From M3007 sp031425035 (GTDB lineage: Bacteria > Bacteroidota > Bacteroidia > Chitinophagales > Saprospiraceae): DNA of 64,000 bases. The notes below the pieces were generated by a model that was given only the letters and a program-made list of their open reading frames with translations, made no database searches and was not told the origin of the DNA. A program made the translations under genes and the position numbers. The stretch covers positions 17,499 to 81,498 of the forward strand of contig JANPIN010000024.1 in NCBI GenBank assembly GCA_031425035.1, written 5' to 3'. Positions 16,801-25,560 of this stretch are shown one piece after another; within the stretch, counting starts at the first letter, position 1, and each line of letters starts with the position of its first letter.

Positions 16801-16844
16801 TGAGATGCCGGATTCGGCCCTCATTTGCTCAATAATCATCCGCT

Positions 16845-18698
16845 ATGCGCCATATTCTCAAACCTGCCCTGGTTTTTGCCTGTTTGTTACCCTTGCTTTT
16901 AAATGCTCAAATCCAGCCGGGAAAATATCCGCCGCCCCGGGTGGAAGCGATTGATTTTAGTGATACAGCCCGCTGCCGCGAAAAAAGTCTGGAGCTGGGC
17001 CTGATGTTCGCTATGTTGCACTATCAGGGCGATCTCAGCCTGGATCAGGAGCGATTCGGCGGCGCTTATACCCCGGCGGGAGGTATTTTTCTGCGTAAAC
17101 ACCTGATCCCGAACCTCGCCCTGCGCGCCAATGTGCTCGTCGGCCAGTTATCGGATACGGACCTCGCTTACCCGGAACGCGGCACCCGTTTTACAACCTC
17201 CGTCATGGAAGGTTCGTTGCAGGCGGAGTGGGATATTTTTGGTAAAAACCGTTTTCGCCGCCTGGATACGGTCGGTTATACGCTGGATCGCTACCAGCAG
17301 ATTGCGACGGTTAATACCTTCCGGCACCTGCTGCTGCCGTATGTTTTTGTCGGCGCCAGCGCACTCTCCACACAAGCCGATGCAGTTTTCAATGCAGCCT
17401 ATTCGGAAAGTGCCAACACGCAGGACAAGGTGGAACAGGACCGTCGCTATGGGAACATCCGAAAAACCAACTTAGGGCTGCTGTTTGGTGGCGGACTGGA
17501 TTTGGATCTGGGCCGCAACTGGATGCTGGGCGCTGAACTGGGCCTGCACACCGCTTTTACGGACTACCTGGATGGGGTGAGTTTCTCCGGTAATCCCAAG
17601 AAATATGACTGGTTCTGGGCGGGCGGCCTGCACCTGAGTTACCGGCTGGGCAAGAAAGACCGCGACGGCGATGGCATAGCGGATGCGAAAGACCGCTGTC
17701 CGGAAATTCCAGGACCGGGCCGGTCACTGGGTTGCCCCGATGCCGATCATGACGGTATTGCCGACCGCGACGATGAATGTCCGCACCGTAAAGGCATTCC
17801 CGCCCTGGGCGGTTGTCCGCTGAAGGATGCGGATAATGACAGCGTACCCGACGTGGATGATCTTTGCCCGAACGTAGCGGGTGTTGTGGCCCTGCGCGGT
17901 TGCCCCGATGCCGATGCCGACGGCGTGGAAGACCGGGCCGATGAATGCCCGAAAGTGGCCGGTTTGATCAAGTTTCACGGCTGCCCGGATACGGACAATG
18001 ACGATATCGAAGATCGCCAGGATTCCTGCGCCACCCTGGCCGGCCCGGCACTTTTCCACGGCTGCCCGGACACAGATAATGACGGCGTGGAAGACCGCTT
18101 TGATGCCTGTCCCAAAGATTCGGGGGCGGTGGTCTTTTACAAAGGCTGTCCCGTGCGCGATACCGACGGCGACGGTCTGGAAGATAAATTTGACGAATGC
18201 CCCGCCCTGGCCGGCACACCCCAGCACCATGGCTGCCCCGACCGCGATAACGACGGCGTGGAAGACCGCCGGGACGTATGCCCCAGTGTAGCGGGTAAAG
18301 TGGAAAATCGCGGTTGTCCGCCGATAGAAAAGAAGGATAAGCAGAAGCTGGAACTGGCCGTCAAAGCGGTGAAATTTGAAACCGGCAAGGCCGTATTAAA
18401 GTCGGAATCCAGCAAGATCCTGAATGATATAGCCGGGATCATGGTCAAATACGCCGGCTATAACCTGCGTATTTCCGGCCACACGGATAACCAGGGCGAT
18501 GATGCTGCCAACCAGTTGCTTTCTGAAAAACGCGCCCAGGCCTGTGCGGACTTTTTAACGGAGAAAGGCGTGGATAAGCAACGTTTACTACCGGCTGGTT
18601 TTGGCGAAACGAAACCGGTTGTCAGTAATAAAACCACAGCGGGCAGAACGAGTAACCGGCGGGTGGAGTTTGAGTTGGTGTTTCCGGAGGAGAAGTAG
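16845..18698 (+). CDS. OmpA-family outer-membrane protein with eight thrombospondin type 3 repeats
   Basis: A signal peptide (ILKPALVFACLLPLLLNAQ) is followed by an eight-strand-type barrel domain (about residues 45-270; GLMFAMLHYQGDLS, GGIFLRKHLIPNLALRANVLVG). Eight calcium-binding TSP3-like repeats follow (about 275-500; pattern D.D.DG..D..D.CP..AG....GCP), then an OmpA peptidoglycan-binding domain (FETGKAVLKSES, ISGHTDNQGDD, LLSEKRAQACADFL, RTSNRRVEFEL). It should anchor the outer membrane to the wall through a calcium-stiffened spacer. One repeat has DSCATLAG in place of the usual CP. No other gene appears cotranscribed. Confidence 0.92.
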   Translation: MRHILKPALVFACLLPLLLNAQIQPGKYPPPRVEAIDFSDTARCREKSLELGLMFAMLHYQGDLSLDQERFGGAYTPAGGIFLRKHLIPNLALRANVLVGQLSDTDLAYPERGTRFTTSVMEGSLQAEWDIFGKNRFRRLDTVGYTLDRYQQIATVNTFRHLLLPYVFVGASALSTQADAVFNAAYSESANTQDKVEQDRRYGNIRKTNLGLLFGGGLDLDLGRNWMLGAELGLHTAFTDYLDGVSFSGNPKKYDWFWAGGLHLSYRLGKKDRDGDGIADAKDRCPEIPGPGRSLGCPDADHDGIADRDDECPHRKGIPALGGCPLKDADNDSVPDVDDLCPNVAGVVALRGCPDADADGVEDRADECPKVAGLIKFHGCPDTDNDDIEDRQDSCATLAGPALFHGCPDTDNDGVEDRFDACPKDSGAVVFYKGCPVRDTDGDGLEDKFDECPALAGTPQHHGCPDRDNDGVEDRRDVCPSVAGKVENRGCPPIEKKDKQKLELAVKAVKFETGKAVLKSESSKILNDIAGIMVKYAGYNLRISGHTDNQGDDAANQLLSEKRAQACADFLTEKGVDKQRLLPAGFGETKPVVSNKTTAGRTSNRRVEFELVFPEEK

Positions 18699-18709
18699 AA
18701 AAAATCCCC

Positions 18710-19225
18710 CTAAAACCCAATCTTCCGCTTCGTCGTCACCGTCTCATTCTTCAACGCCGCCATCCGAATCGCCGTCACCGCCGCTTCCACGCCTTTGTTA
18801 CCATGTACGCCGCCCGCGCGATCCTGCGCCTGCTGTTCATTATCGGGGGTCAGTACGCCAAATATAAAGGGCCGACCGGTGGCCACGCTCATGTTCATCA
18901 GTCCCAGTGCGACGGCCTGGTTGATGTAGTCGTGGTGGTTGGTTTCGCCGCGAATGACGCAACCCAGGCAGATCACCGCGTCGGGCGTATGGCGACTGCT
19001 CAACAGCCGCGCGCCGCTGGGCAATTCGAAAGCGCCGGGTACCTGCAGCGTGTAAATATTTTCTTCGGGCACGCCATGCCGGATCAGCGTATCGTAACAG
19101 CCCACGTACAGGGCATGGGTAATAGCAGCATTCCACTCCGAAACGACGATGCCGAAGCGCAGCCCGGCTGCATTCGGAATAGTGGTTTCATCGTAGTCTG
19201 ATAAGTTCTTGAGCGCGCTGGCCAT
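18710..19225 (-). CDS. ribH: 6,7-dimethyl-8-ribityllumazine synthase
   Basis: Condenses 5-amino-6-ribitylaminouracil with 3,4-dihydroxy-2-butanone 4-phosphate in riboflavin synthesis; family members form icosahedral or pentameric shells. The conserved elements are visible: FGIVVSEWNAAIT, VPGAFELPSGARLL, LGCVIRGETNHHDYI with the catalytic His, and PFIFGVLT followed by GNKGVEAAVTAIRM. The length of 171 residues is normal. It stands alone, convergent with the TSP3/OmpA gene and with a minisatellite just upstream. Confidence 0.97.
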   Translation of the reverse strand: MASALKNLSDYDETTIPNAAGLRFGIVVSEWNAAITHALYVGCYDTLIRHGVPEENIYTLQVPGAFELPSGARLLSSRHTPDAVICLGCVIRGETNHHDYINQAVALGLMNMSVATGRPFIFGVLTPDNEQQAQDRAGGVHGNKGVEAAVTAIRMAALKNETVTTKRKIGF

Positions 19226-19270
19226 GGTGGAAGAGAGTTAAAATTGTGGAGGGAGGAAGTGGGTAAGATA

Positions 19271-19378
19271 GGGGGCAGGAGGCAGGAGGCAGGAGGCAGG
19301 GGGCAGGGGGCAGGGGACAGGAGGCAGGGAGCAGGGGGCAGGGGGCAGGGGGCAGGAGGCAGGGAGCAGGAGGCAGGG
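19271..19378. repeat. Heptamer minisatellite (GGCAGGR), about 15 copies
   Basis: Tandem seven-base units GGCAGGA/GGCAGGG with small changes lie between the lipoprotein gene and ribH. Part of the motif recurs in complementary form at about 19431-19459, so a long hairpin can form. Reading frames through it are low-complexity and are not called as genes. Confidence 0.9.
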
Positions 19379-19466
19379 GTATATCCTGATGAATGCTTGC
19401 TTTTCCTAAGTTATTCCCCTTTTTTTTCCTTCTTCCTGCCTCCTAACCCCTGCCCCCTCTAAACTA

Positions 19467-20369
19467 TCATTTCTTACCCGGAGCTTCGGGTTTGCCGGCA
19501 GGTTGTGGTGCTCCGGGCTCGGCTTTTTTGACGGCGCCCGGCTTTTGATCCGAACTGGTGGCGATTTCTTTGCGCAGGAATTTAAAAGCGGCGCCCTGTA
19601 CCGAGTAACCACCTACTGCATTGGGCGTAGCATCGACCAGGTTCAGCAAGGAAAGGGTATCATTTTTCGCGCTGTATTGGAAACCGTAGATCTTGGCCGA
19701 GCCTTCCTGTTTAGAATGCGAAAGCCGTACTATATCCATTTCATTGCCCATAAGGAAACAATCGCCGCCGGTACAGACTTGGTAGCGATCAAATTCCTTC
19801 CAGCCCTGAATATAACCGCCGGGCGTAAACATCACTTTTTCTCCGGATCCCTTGGTCAGCAGTGCAAAAGTGCCGCTAAACAGGTTGTGATTCAGTGCCG
19901 TTATGAAGGCCATGTAACCATCGCGGGCTCCCGCTTTCGATTTGATGAACTTGTCCATCTTACCGCCCTGACCGCTGGTATTATCGAACATGGTAATGGT
20001 TTGCTCCCCCTGGGAATCATACACCAGGAAAACAGATTTACCGGGAGCGGCATTTTGCAGTTCAATGGTGTCCTGGGTGATTTTTACGGGCAATTTCCAG
20101 GTTTTACTGCCATCATAACAAATAGCGCTATCCGGCTGGGCAGGAATGAATTCGATGGCCAGGGCATACGGCCGGTGGGCATTGTTTTCCGCCTGCAGCA
20201 CAGAACCATACTGGTTAGCGCGCGCGCAAAAATCCATGGCGATCCACTGTCCGCCCAGGTTATTGGGGTTCGCCGGCAAATTGCCCGTAGCGGAGTTGCC
20301 CGCGTCTTGTTTACAGGAAGAAAAAAGGGCCGTCAGACAGGTCAGGGCCAGGAGGAATCGAGTATACAT
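19467..20369 (-). CDS. Lipoprotein of unknown function
   Basis: A clear lipoprotein signal (LLALTCLTALFSSC) begins a 300-residue protein with a predicted beta-rich body (GQWIAMDFCARANQYGSVLQ, TWKLPVKITQDTIELQNA) and a disordered C-terminal tail of Pro, Ala, Lys and Gly. VCTGGDCFLMGNEMDIVRL has a Cys pair that could form a disulfide. No family is recognised. It lies downstream of the LysM gene on the same strand but is separated from it by a 9-bp minisatellite. Confidence 0.75.
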   Translation of the reverse strand: MYTRFLLALTCLTALFSSCKQDAGNSATGNLPANPNNLGGQWIAMDFCARANQYGSVLQAENNAHRPYALAIEFIPAQPDSAICYDGSKTWKLPVKITQDTIELQNAAPGKSVFLVYDSQGEQTITMFDNTSGQGGKMDKFIKSKAGARDGYMAFITALNHNLFSGTFALLTKGSGEKVMFTPGGYIQGWKEFDRYQVCTGGDCFLMGNEMDIVRLSHSKQEGSAKIYGFQYSAKNDTLSLLNLVDATPNAVGGYSVQGAAFKFLRKEIATSSDQKPGAVKKAEPGAPQPAGKPEAPGKK

Positions 20370-20420
20370 TGTGTTGGATAAAAAGTTAGAAATCAGGATG
20401 AAGGTGGAGGTTGATGAGGG

Positions 20421-20517
20421 GGTTGATAAGGTTGATAAGGTTGATAAGGTTGATAAGGTTGATAAGGTTGATAAAAGTCCCGGGTGCTTATTATCAACCT
20501 CATAAACCTTATCAACC
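20421..20517. repeat. 9-bp minisatellite (GGTTGATAA) with inverted copies
   Basis: Six perfect tandem copies of GGTTGATAA run from 20421 to 20474. The complement (TTATCAACC, TTATCAACC-like) recurs at 20489-20517, so the transcript of the LysM gene could fold into a long hairpin directly after its stop codon at 20518. It may work as a transcript end or attenuator. Confidence 0.85.
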
Positions 20518-21369
20518 TTATTTCAGGTATTTCAATTTCACAAAGAACTTGGGGTCTTTAGCGCCGATTTTACGGGCGGCTTCCGGAGATAGTACAATTT
20601 CAATATTGGGTTTGTAACCGGCGGGTATTCGGCCGATCACCTTGACGTACACGGTCGCGTTATACATCGGATTGGTTACGGCAATGATGGTGCCAACCGC
20701 CGCTTCGCGGTGCAGCCCGTATAAATCACCTTTTTCCTTGCTGTCACGCTGCCAGAAGCACACGCCTTGCGAATCCACTTCTTTACGTTTCTTTTTATCC
20801 TCTTCGTAGCGCTCGCGCAGCGCATTGGACAGCGAGTATTTTTTTACCGGCCGCCAGCTCACTGGCACCCCACTGGTTGGCAACCAACCCACCAGCAGCA
20901 ATTGGCCGGGATGTATGTTATTGTCTTTCAAATGATTGTGCTTTAAAACGCTGTCCACCGGCATTTCAAAATAGCGCTTGCTGATCTGAAACAGGTTATC
21001 ATGTTCCTGCACGACATAGTAAATTGGCGTGCAGGCGGCGGCCAGGTACTTTTCATTTTTAAAACGTATGATGGCGCGGTTGGGCACGGGAATCGTGACC
21101 CGGGAACCGATGCGTAAAGTAGGATCGTTGCGAAAAACGGGGTTATTATCGTATAGTTCGCCGAGACTGAGACCGTAGTACTTAGTCAGGGCATACAGGG
21201 TTTGTTTGGGTTTAACCGGGTGGCCGATGAATTTCTTGCCATCTTTTACCGTGAGCATCAACGAATCCTTAGGCGTCAGCAGTACCAGCGGTTTTTCTTC
21301 GGTCTGGGCAAACGTGCTGGCTGGCAACAAAAATAAAACCAGGCTGAAAAAAGGCATGATCTGACGCAT
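20518..21369 (-). CDS. Exported protein with two LysM domains and a C-terminal beta-barrel-like segment
   Basis: The start at 21369 (MRQIMPFFSLVLFLLPASTFAQ) yields a signal peptide; the frame also stays open for 27 further codons upstream, which lack signal character. Two LysM peptidoglycan-binding domains follow (VKPKQTLYALTKYYGLSLGELYDNNP... and YYVVQEHDNLFQISKRYFEMPVDSVLKHNHL...). The C-terminus (EAAVGTIIAVTNPMYNATVYVKVIGRIP... VLSPEAARKIGA) resembles the RlpA/double-psi barrel of wall-associated proteins. A cell-wall role in the periplasm is likely. Confidence 0.85.
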   Translation of the reverse strand: MRQIMPFFSLVLFLLPASTFAQTEEKPLVLLTPKDSLMLTVKDGKKFIGHPVKPKQTLYALTKYYGLSLGELYDNNPVFRNDPTLRIGSRVTIPVPNRAIIRFKNEKYLAAACTPIYYVVQEHDNLFQISKRYFEMPVDSVLKHNHLKDNNIHPGQLLLVGWLPTSGVPVSWRPVKKYSLSNALRERYEEDKKKRKEVDSQGVCFWQRDSKEKGDLYGLHREAAVGTIIAVTNPMYNATVYVKVIGRIPAGYKPNIEIVLSPEAARKIGAKDPKFFVKLKYLK

Positions 21370-21501
21370 AGTGCTGGGTTTCTTTGAATCTTTCGGCGGC
21401 GAAAGTAAGGAGACATCGGCCATTTGGCACCTTGAACCGGTGAAAATCAAGGGAAACAGCCGCTCCTGAACGTCTTTCCGTTCACTTTCATTTCATAACC
21501 T

Positions 21502-22230
21502 ATGATTCTGGCCGTTATTCCCGCCCGTTACGCCTCCACCCGCTTCCCCGGCAAACCACTGGTGGAAATTCAAGGAAAAACCATGATCCAGCGGGTTTGG
21601 GAACAAGTCGCCCAAAGCCGGTCCGTCGATGTGGCCGTGGTGGCGGCCGACGATGAGCGCATTGCCGCCCACGTGGAGGCTTTCGGCGGTCAGGTGCTGC
21701 GGACCCGCCCCGACCATCCCAGCGGCACCGATCGCTGCGCCGAAGTGGCCCGGCTCTATCCGCAGGCGGATTTTGTGCTCAATATTCAGGGCGACGAACC
21801 GTTCGTACAACCGCAACAAATTGATTTACTGGCCTATACCCTCAGCAGCGACCCGGCATTCGCCATTGCGACGCTGGCTAAACGCATCGAAGACCCCGCC
21901 CTGTTGTTCAACCCCAACGTGGTCAAAGCGGTCTTTGCAGAAAACGGGCGGGCCATCTATTTCAGCCGCCATCCCATTCCTTTCCTGCGCGGTCACGAGC
22001 CGGAAGATTGGTTGAGCCTACAGCCTTATTTTAAACACATTGGCCTCTACGGTTTTCGTCGGGAGGTGCTGGAACGGATCGCCGGCCTGTCCCCTACCCC
22101 GCTGGAACTGGCCGAATCGCTGGAACAATTGCGCTGGCTGGAACACGGCCTGCCGATCCGCGTCGGACAAACCGACTGGGAAACGATCGGCATCGATACG
22201 CCGGAAGATTTACTGAAAATTGGGGTTTGA
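21502..22230 (+). CDS. kdsB: 3-deoxy-manno-octulosonate cytidylyltransferase
   Basis: Activates Kdo with CTP to CMP-Kdo for lipopolysaccharide inner-core synthesis. Conserved motifs are present: IPARYASTRFPGKPLVEIQGKTMI (nucleotide-binding loop), HPSGTDRCAEVA, NIQGDEPFVQPQ, YFSRHPIPF and LELAESLEQLRWLEHG. The 242 residues match the family. It begins divergent from the LysM gene and ends convergent with the Kir-type channel. Its presence indicates a Kdo-containing outer membrane. Confidence 0.97.
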   Translation: MILAVIPARYASTRFPGKPLVEIQGKTMIQRVWEQVAQSRSVDVAVVAADDERIAAHVEAFGGQVLRTRPDHPSGTDRCAEVARLYPQADFVLNIQGDEPFVQPQQIDLLAYTLSSDPAFAIATLAKRIEDPALLFNPNVVKAVFAENGRAIYFSRHPIPFLRGHEPEDWLSLQPYFKHIGLYGFRREVLERIAGLSPTPLELAESLEQLRWLEHGLPIRVGQTDWETIGIDTPEDLLKIGV

Positions 22231-22287
22231 CCCTTGAGCGGCTCTCAGGTGATCATACATACTAAGCAGGATGGCTCTCTACACCAA

Positions 22288-23238
22288 TTATACCGGGGGC
22301 GGCAAAAGATCAAACTCGCCGATCTGGCCGTTCATCACCAGCGCCATGCCCCGCTGATTCCGTCCGATCACGGGGCGGAAACGGGCGTTCCAGACAACCT
22401 CGTTGGCCACGTACGAACGCCGGGCATGCACCAGTTGCTGATCGGTTTCATCGATGCCTTTGACCAGGATCAGGAACTCGGCATTGGATTCCAGCAGGTC
22501 TTTTTCCGTAAAACCATACAGCGGACTTTGCTCATTGAAGGCGTGCACGATGGTCCAGGACATGGAGAAAAACGTCACTTTGGAAAATTCGAGGGGCAGC
22601 GGAAAAAACCGGCGGACCAGATTGCCATCATCATCCGGCTGATTAATTGCGACCAGCATCTGCACCTCCGTTTCCAGCAGCTCACTCCGGCGCACATTGC
22701 CCATCCGGAACATAAACGCCTGGCCGTTCTGATACGGGCTGACCAGCATGTTTTCACTAAAAACGATTTTGGCCAGCGGGCGGGAAAAACGGCCGTAGAG
22801 AATACCGGAGATGAGCGCAAAAGCCAGTAGACCGGTGAACGACTCCAGGGCGGACAACAAATTCGCGACCAGGCCGATCGGGTTCACCCGCCCATAACCG
22901 ACCGTAGTCAAGGTCTGCGTACTGAAAAAGTAGGCTTCCAGGTACTCATGGTACATATCCCCGACCGATACGCCCTGCAAACCATGTTCGCCCAAGGCGC
23001 AATAGGCCAGGGCAAAAAGGGCGTTGAGCAGCAAATAAGCCACGAAAATGAGCAGAAAGAAATACCGCCAGGGCATGGTAATCAGGTGGTAATAGGTATT
23101 ATCCCAGGGTGTCACCGTTTCTCTTTCCACGTTGAAAGAACCATCGGCATTCATCATCCGGCCGCCCGAAATGATGTTTTTGCCGAAACCCAGTTCTACG
23201 GACTGTTGACGATTGGATATGTAGCGCAGCAAGGCCAT
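22288..23238 (-). CDS. Inward-rectifier-type K+ channel (KirBac-like)
   Basis: Two membrane segments (YFFLLIFVAYLLLNALFALAYC and LLSALESFTGLLAFALISGILYGRF) flank a pore loop with the selectivity filter TTVGYGR. A cytoplasmic immunoglobulin-like IRK domain of about 150 residues follows (AKIVFSENMLVSPYQNGQAFMFRMGNVR... ELLETEVQMLVAINQ). The length of 316 residues and the order of elements match bacterial Kir channels, which conduct K+ through the inner membrane. The gene is divergent from the cryptochrome. Confidence 0.92.
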   Translation of the reverse strand: MALLRYISNRQQSVELGFGKNIISGGRMMNADGSFNVERETVTPWDNTYYHLITMPWRYFFLLIFVAYLLLNALFALAYCALGEHGLQGVSVGDMYHEYLEAYFFSTQTLTTVGYGRVNPIGLVANLLSALESFTGLLAFALISGILYGRFSRPLAKIVFSENMLVSPYQNGQAFMFRMGNVRRSELLETEVQMLVAINQPDDDGNLVRRFFPLPLEFSKVTFFSMSWTIVHAFNEQSPLYGFTEKDLLESNAEFLILVKGIDETDQQLVHARRSYVANEVVWNARFRPVIGRNQRGMALVMNGQIGEFDLLPPPV

Positions 23239-23289
23239 CTTTTCGCGTTTTAATTAGAAATTTATAGAAAAAACAGGGGGAAATTTAGT

Positions 23290-23301
23290 GTTTGGCCAAA
23301 C
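23290..23301. promoter_or_regulatory. 12-bp palindrome between the channel and cryptochrome genes
   Basis: GTTTGGCCAAAC is a perfect palindrome placed about 50 bases from the channel start and 30 from the cryptochrome start. It could be an operator, but a single copy gives little support. Confidence 0.3.
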
Positions 23302-23330
23302 AATAGCCCCTAATAAAAGTTGTACGCTCT

Positions 23331-24755
23331 ATGAAACAACGCGCTATTGTTTGGATACGCCAGGACCTGCGTTTACACGATAATGAGGCCATCAGCACTG
23401 CCCTCCGGATGGCGGAAGAGGTAATTCCCGTCTACGTTTTCGATGAACGGGTCTTTATGGGAACTTCCCGTTTCGGCTGCCCTAAAACCGGGAAGTACCG
23501 GGCCCAGTTCATCATCGAAAGCGTGGCCGATTTACGGAAAAACCTGCGCGCCCTGGGCAGCGACCTCATCGTGCGGGTAGGACTTCCCGAACAGATCCTG
23601 GCCCAGATGTGTCACGAGCTCAAGCCCTCCTGGGTGCTTTGCAACCGGGAACGGACGCAGGAAGAGGTGCTGGTACAAGACGCCCTGGAGCAGAAACTCT
23701 GGACAAACGGCGTCGAACTGCTCTATACGCGGGGCAAAATGCTGTACCATACCCAGGATTTGCCGGTTCCGGTGCACCATACGCCCGATATATTCACGCA
23801 GTTTCGCAAGGATAACGAACATATTACGCCCATTCGTCCGCCCTTACCCGTACCGACTTCCATGCCGCCGGTGACCTGCATCGAGGATCACGGCGACATG
23901 CCCCAGCTCGCTGATTTTGGCCATCCGCCGATTGTACCGGACCCACGGGCAGGGCTGCCTGTTTGCGGCGGGGAAACGGCAGGTCTGGCGCGGCTGCACT
24001 ACTATTTATGGGAGACCGATCTGATCAAAACTTATAAAGAAACGCGGAATGGTTTGCTCGGCGGTGATTTCTCCTCGCGTTTTTCCGCCTGGCTGGCGCA
24101 AGGTTGCCTGTCGCCGAAAACGGTGTATGAGCAACTGAAAAAGTATGAGCAGGAACGGGGCGCTAATGAAAGCACCTACTGGCTGTTTTTTGAACTGCTT
24201 TGGCGTGATTTCTTTCGGTTGCTGGGTAAAAAATACGGCAACCGCATTTTCCTGCGGGGCGGTATTCAGAATAAGCCGAACAAACAACTGAAGAATAATT
24301 ACGAGTTATTCCAGCTCTGGGCGGCGGGACAAACCGGCGTGCCGTTCATCGACGCCAATATGCGGGAAATGAATGCCACCGGTTTTATGAGCAACCGCGG
24401 TCGCCAAAACGTCGCTTCTTTCCTGGTCAAAGACCTGAAAGTGAACTGGCAAATGGGCGCCGAATACTTTGAAAGCCTGCTGATCGACTATGACCCCACC
24501 AGCAACTGGGGCAACTGGAACTACGTGGCCGGCGTAGGCAGTGATCCGCGCGAAGATCGTTACTTCAACATCCTGACCCAGGCCAAAAACTATGATCCCC
24601 ACGGCGACTATGTGCGCCACTGGTGCCCGGAACTACAAAACGTACCGGTAGATAAAATACACCGCCCCGATCTGCTGAGTCCGGCCGACCGCACGGACTT
24701 CCAGGTCAACGGTTACCCGAAACCGATGGTACGGATCGAGAAGTGGGCAAATTAA
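23331..24755 (+). CDS. DASH-family cryptochrome/photolyase
   Basis: A flavoprotein that, in this family, repairs UV-induced cyclobutane dimers in single-stranded DNA and may act as a blue-light sensor. Features: photolyase N-terminal domain (IVWIRQDLRLHDNEAISTAL, VYVFDERVFMGTSRFGCPKTGKYRAQFIIESVADLRKNL), then the FAD domain (SSRFSAWLAQGCLSPKTVYEQL, ELLWRDFFRL, GQTGVPFIDANMREMNATGFMSNRGRQNVASFLVKDL, DPTSNWGNWNYVAGVGSDPREDRYFN). TGFMSNRGRQNVASFL and the WNYVAGVG.DPREDR block are diagnostic for the DASH group. Length 474 residues. Confidence 0.95.
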   Translation: MKQRAIVWIRQDLRLHDNEAISTALRMAEEVIPVYVFDERVFMGTSRFGCPKTGKYRAQFIIESVADLRKNLRALGSDLIVRVGLPEQILAQMCHELKPSWVLCNRERTQEEVLVQDALEQKLWTNGVELLYTRGKMLYHTQDLPVPVHHTPDIFTQFRKDNEHITPIRPPLPVPTSMPPVTCIEDHGDMPQLADFGHPPIVPDPRAGLPVCGGETAGLARLHYYLWETDLIKTYKETRNGLLGGDFSSRFSAWLAQGCLSPKTVYEQLKKYEQERGANESTYWLFFELLWRDFFRLLGKKYGNRIFLRGGIQNKPNKQLKNNYELFQLWAAGQTGVPFIDANMREMNATGFMSNRGRQNVASFLVKDLKVNWQMGAEYFESLLIDYDPTSNWGNWNYVAGVGSDPREDRYFNILTQAKNYDPHGDYVRHWCPELQNVPVDKIHRPDLLSPADRTDFQVNGYPKPMVRIEKWAN

Positions 24756-24864
24756 GCGCGGGCCATATTCCAGCCTGAGCCAGGTCCACTCAATCAATCA
24801 AAGGCTGCGTTCAAACACGGCGAAGTAGCGCCCACACAGTGCGGGTTTTGGCCGAAATTTATCC

Positions 24865-24894
24865 GCTTAAGTTGCCCTAAATTAAAACTTAAGC
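24865..24894. promoter_or_regulatory. Perfect 9-bp inverted repeat just before the small T9SS cargo gene
   Basis: GCTTAAGTT (24865-24873) and AACTTAAGC (24886-24894) are separated by 12 AT-rich bases and end three bases before the ATG at 24898. It could be an operator or a leader hairpin that hides the start. Confidence 0.45.
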
Positions 24895-24897
24895 AAC

Positions 24898-25560
24898 ATG
24901 AAAAACGGTACCTTAATTCTTGCCTTCCTGTTCTACGCCCTTGCAGGTAACGCCCAGCCGAGTAGCACGCTTTTAACCGGAAAAGTTGTCAGTGAAACTG
25001 GGGAGCCTTTAGCAGGGGTTACCATTTACTTGAAAAACCAGTCTGCCGGCACACGCAGTAACATGGATGGCTCCTTCCAACTAAAGATATCGGAGCCGGA
25101 TGTAGTAATATTTACTTATACAGGTTGGGCTATATGTGCGTATACTTTACCGGAAATTGAACTGGAATTTAACAATATAATTGTGCTGACTGAGTCTGGC
25201 CTGGTCATACCGGAGACGGTCATTACGGCCAAAAAATATAATAGAAATCCCGTAGGATGTACGTGTTGCTGTTTTATAACATGCCCAGAAAAGAACTTAC
25301 CCATCACTATTACCCTGGCCGCCCGTGAATGGTCATACGCTCCCAATCCTACCCGGGATGCCGTGGTAATACAAACACCGGAAGCGGCTGGTAACATTCT
25401 AATTTATGCTATGAATGGCAGCGCAGTTACCCGAGTTAATGTAACGGAAGCGGCAACGCGCGTCGAATTAGCCGCTTATGCTGCGGGTATTTATTTGATG
25501 TATTTTGAAAATGCCGGTGTAGCGCAAAGTATTGGTAAAGTGGTGCTGGTTAACAACTAG
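24898..25560 (+). CDS. Small T9SS cargo with carboxypeptidase-like regulatory domain
   Basis: A 220-residue exported protein: signal peptide (LILAFLFYALAGNAQ), carboxypeptidase-like regulatory beta domain (LTGKVVSETGEPLAGVTIYLKNQSAGTRSNMDGSFQLKI), a short segment with CTCCCFITC, and a C-terminal type A sorting domain (PNPTRDAVVIQTPEAAGNILIYAMNG ... GIYLMYFENAGVAQSIGKVVLV). It should cross the outer membrane through T9SS. The five-cysteine cluster may bind metal or form disulfides. The codon use is more AT-rich than the neighbours. The stop codon overlaps that of the convergent gene. Confidence 0.8.
   Translation: MKNGTLILAFLFYALAGNAQPSSTLLTGKVVSETGEPLAGVTIYLKNQSAGTRSNMDGSFQLKISEPDVVIFTYTGWAICAYTLPEIELEFNNIIVLTESGLVIPETVITAKKYNRNPVGCTCCCFITCPEKNLPITITLAAREWSYAPNPTRDAVVIQTPEAAGNILIYAMNGSAVTRVNVTEAATRVELAAYAAGIYLMYFENAGVAQSIGKVVLVNN

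Noticed and set aside
19244..19462. A 72-codon frame through the GGCAGG repeat
   Set aside because: The product is a low-complexity echo of the repeat.
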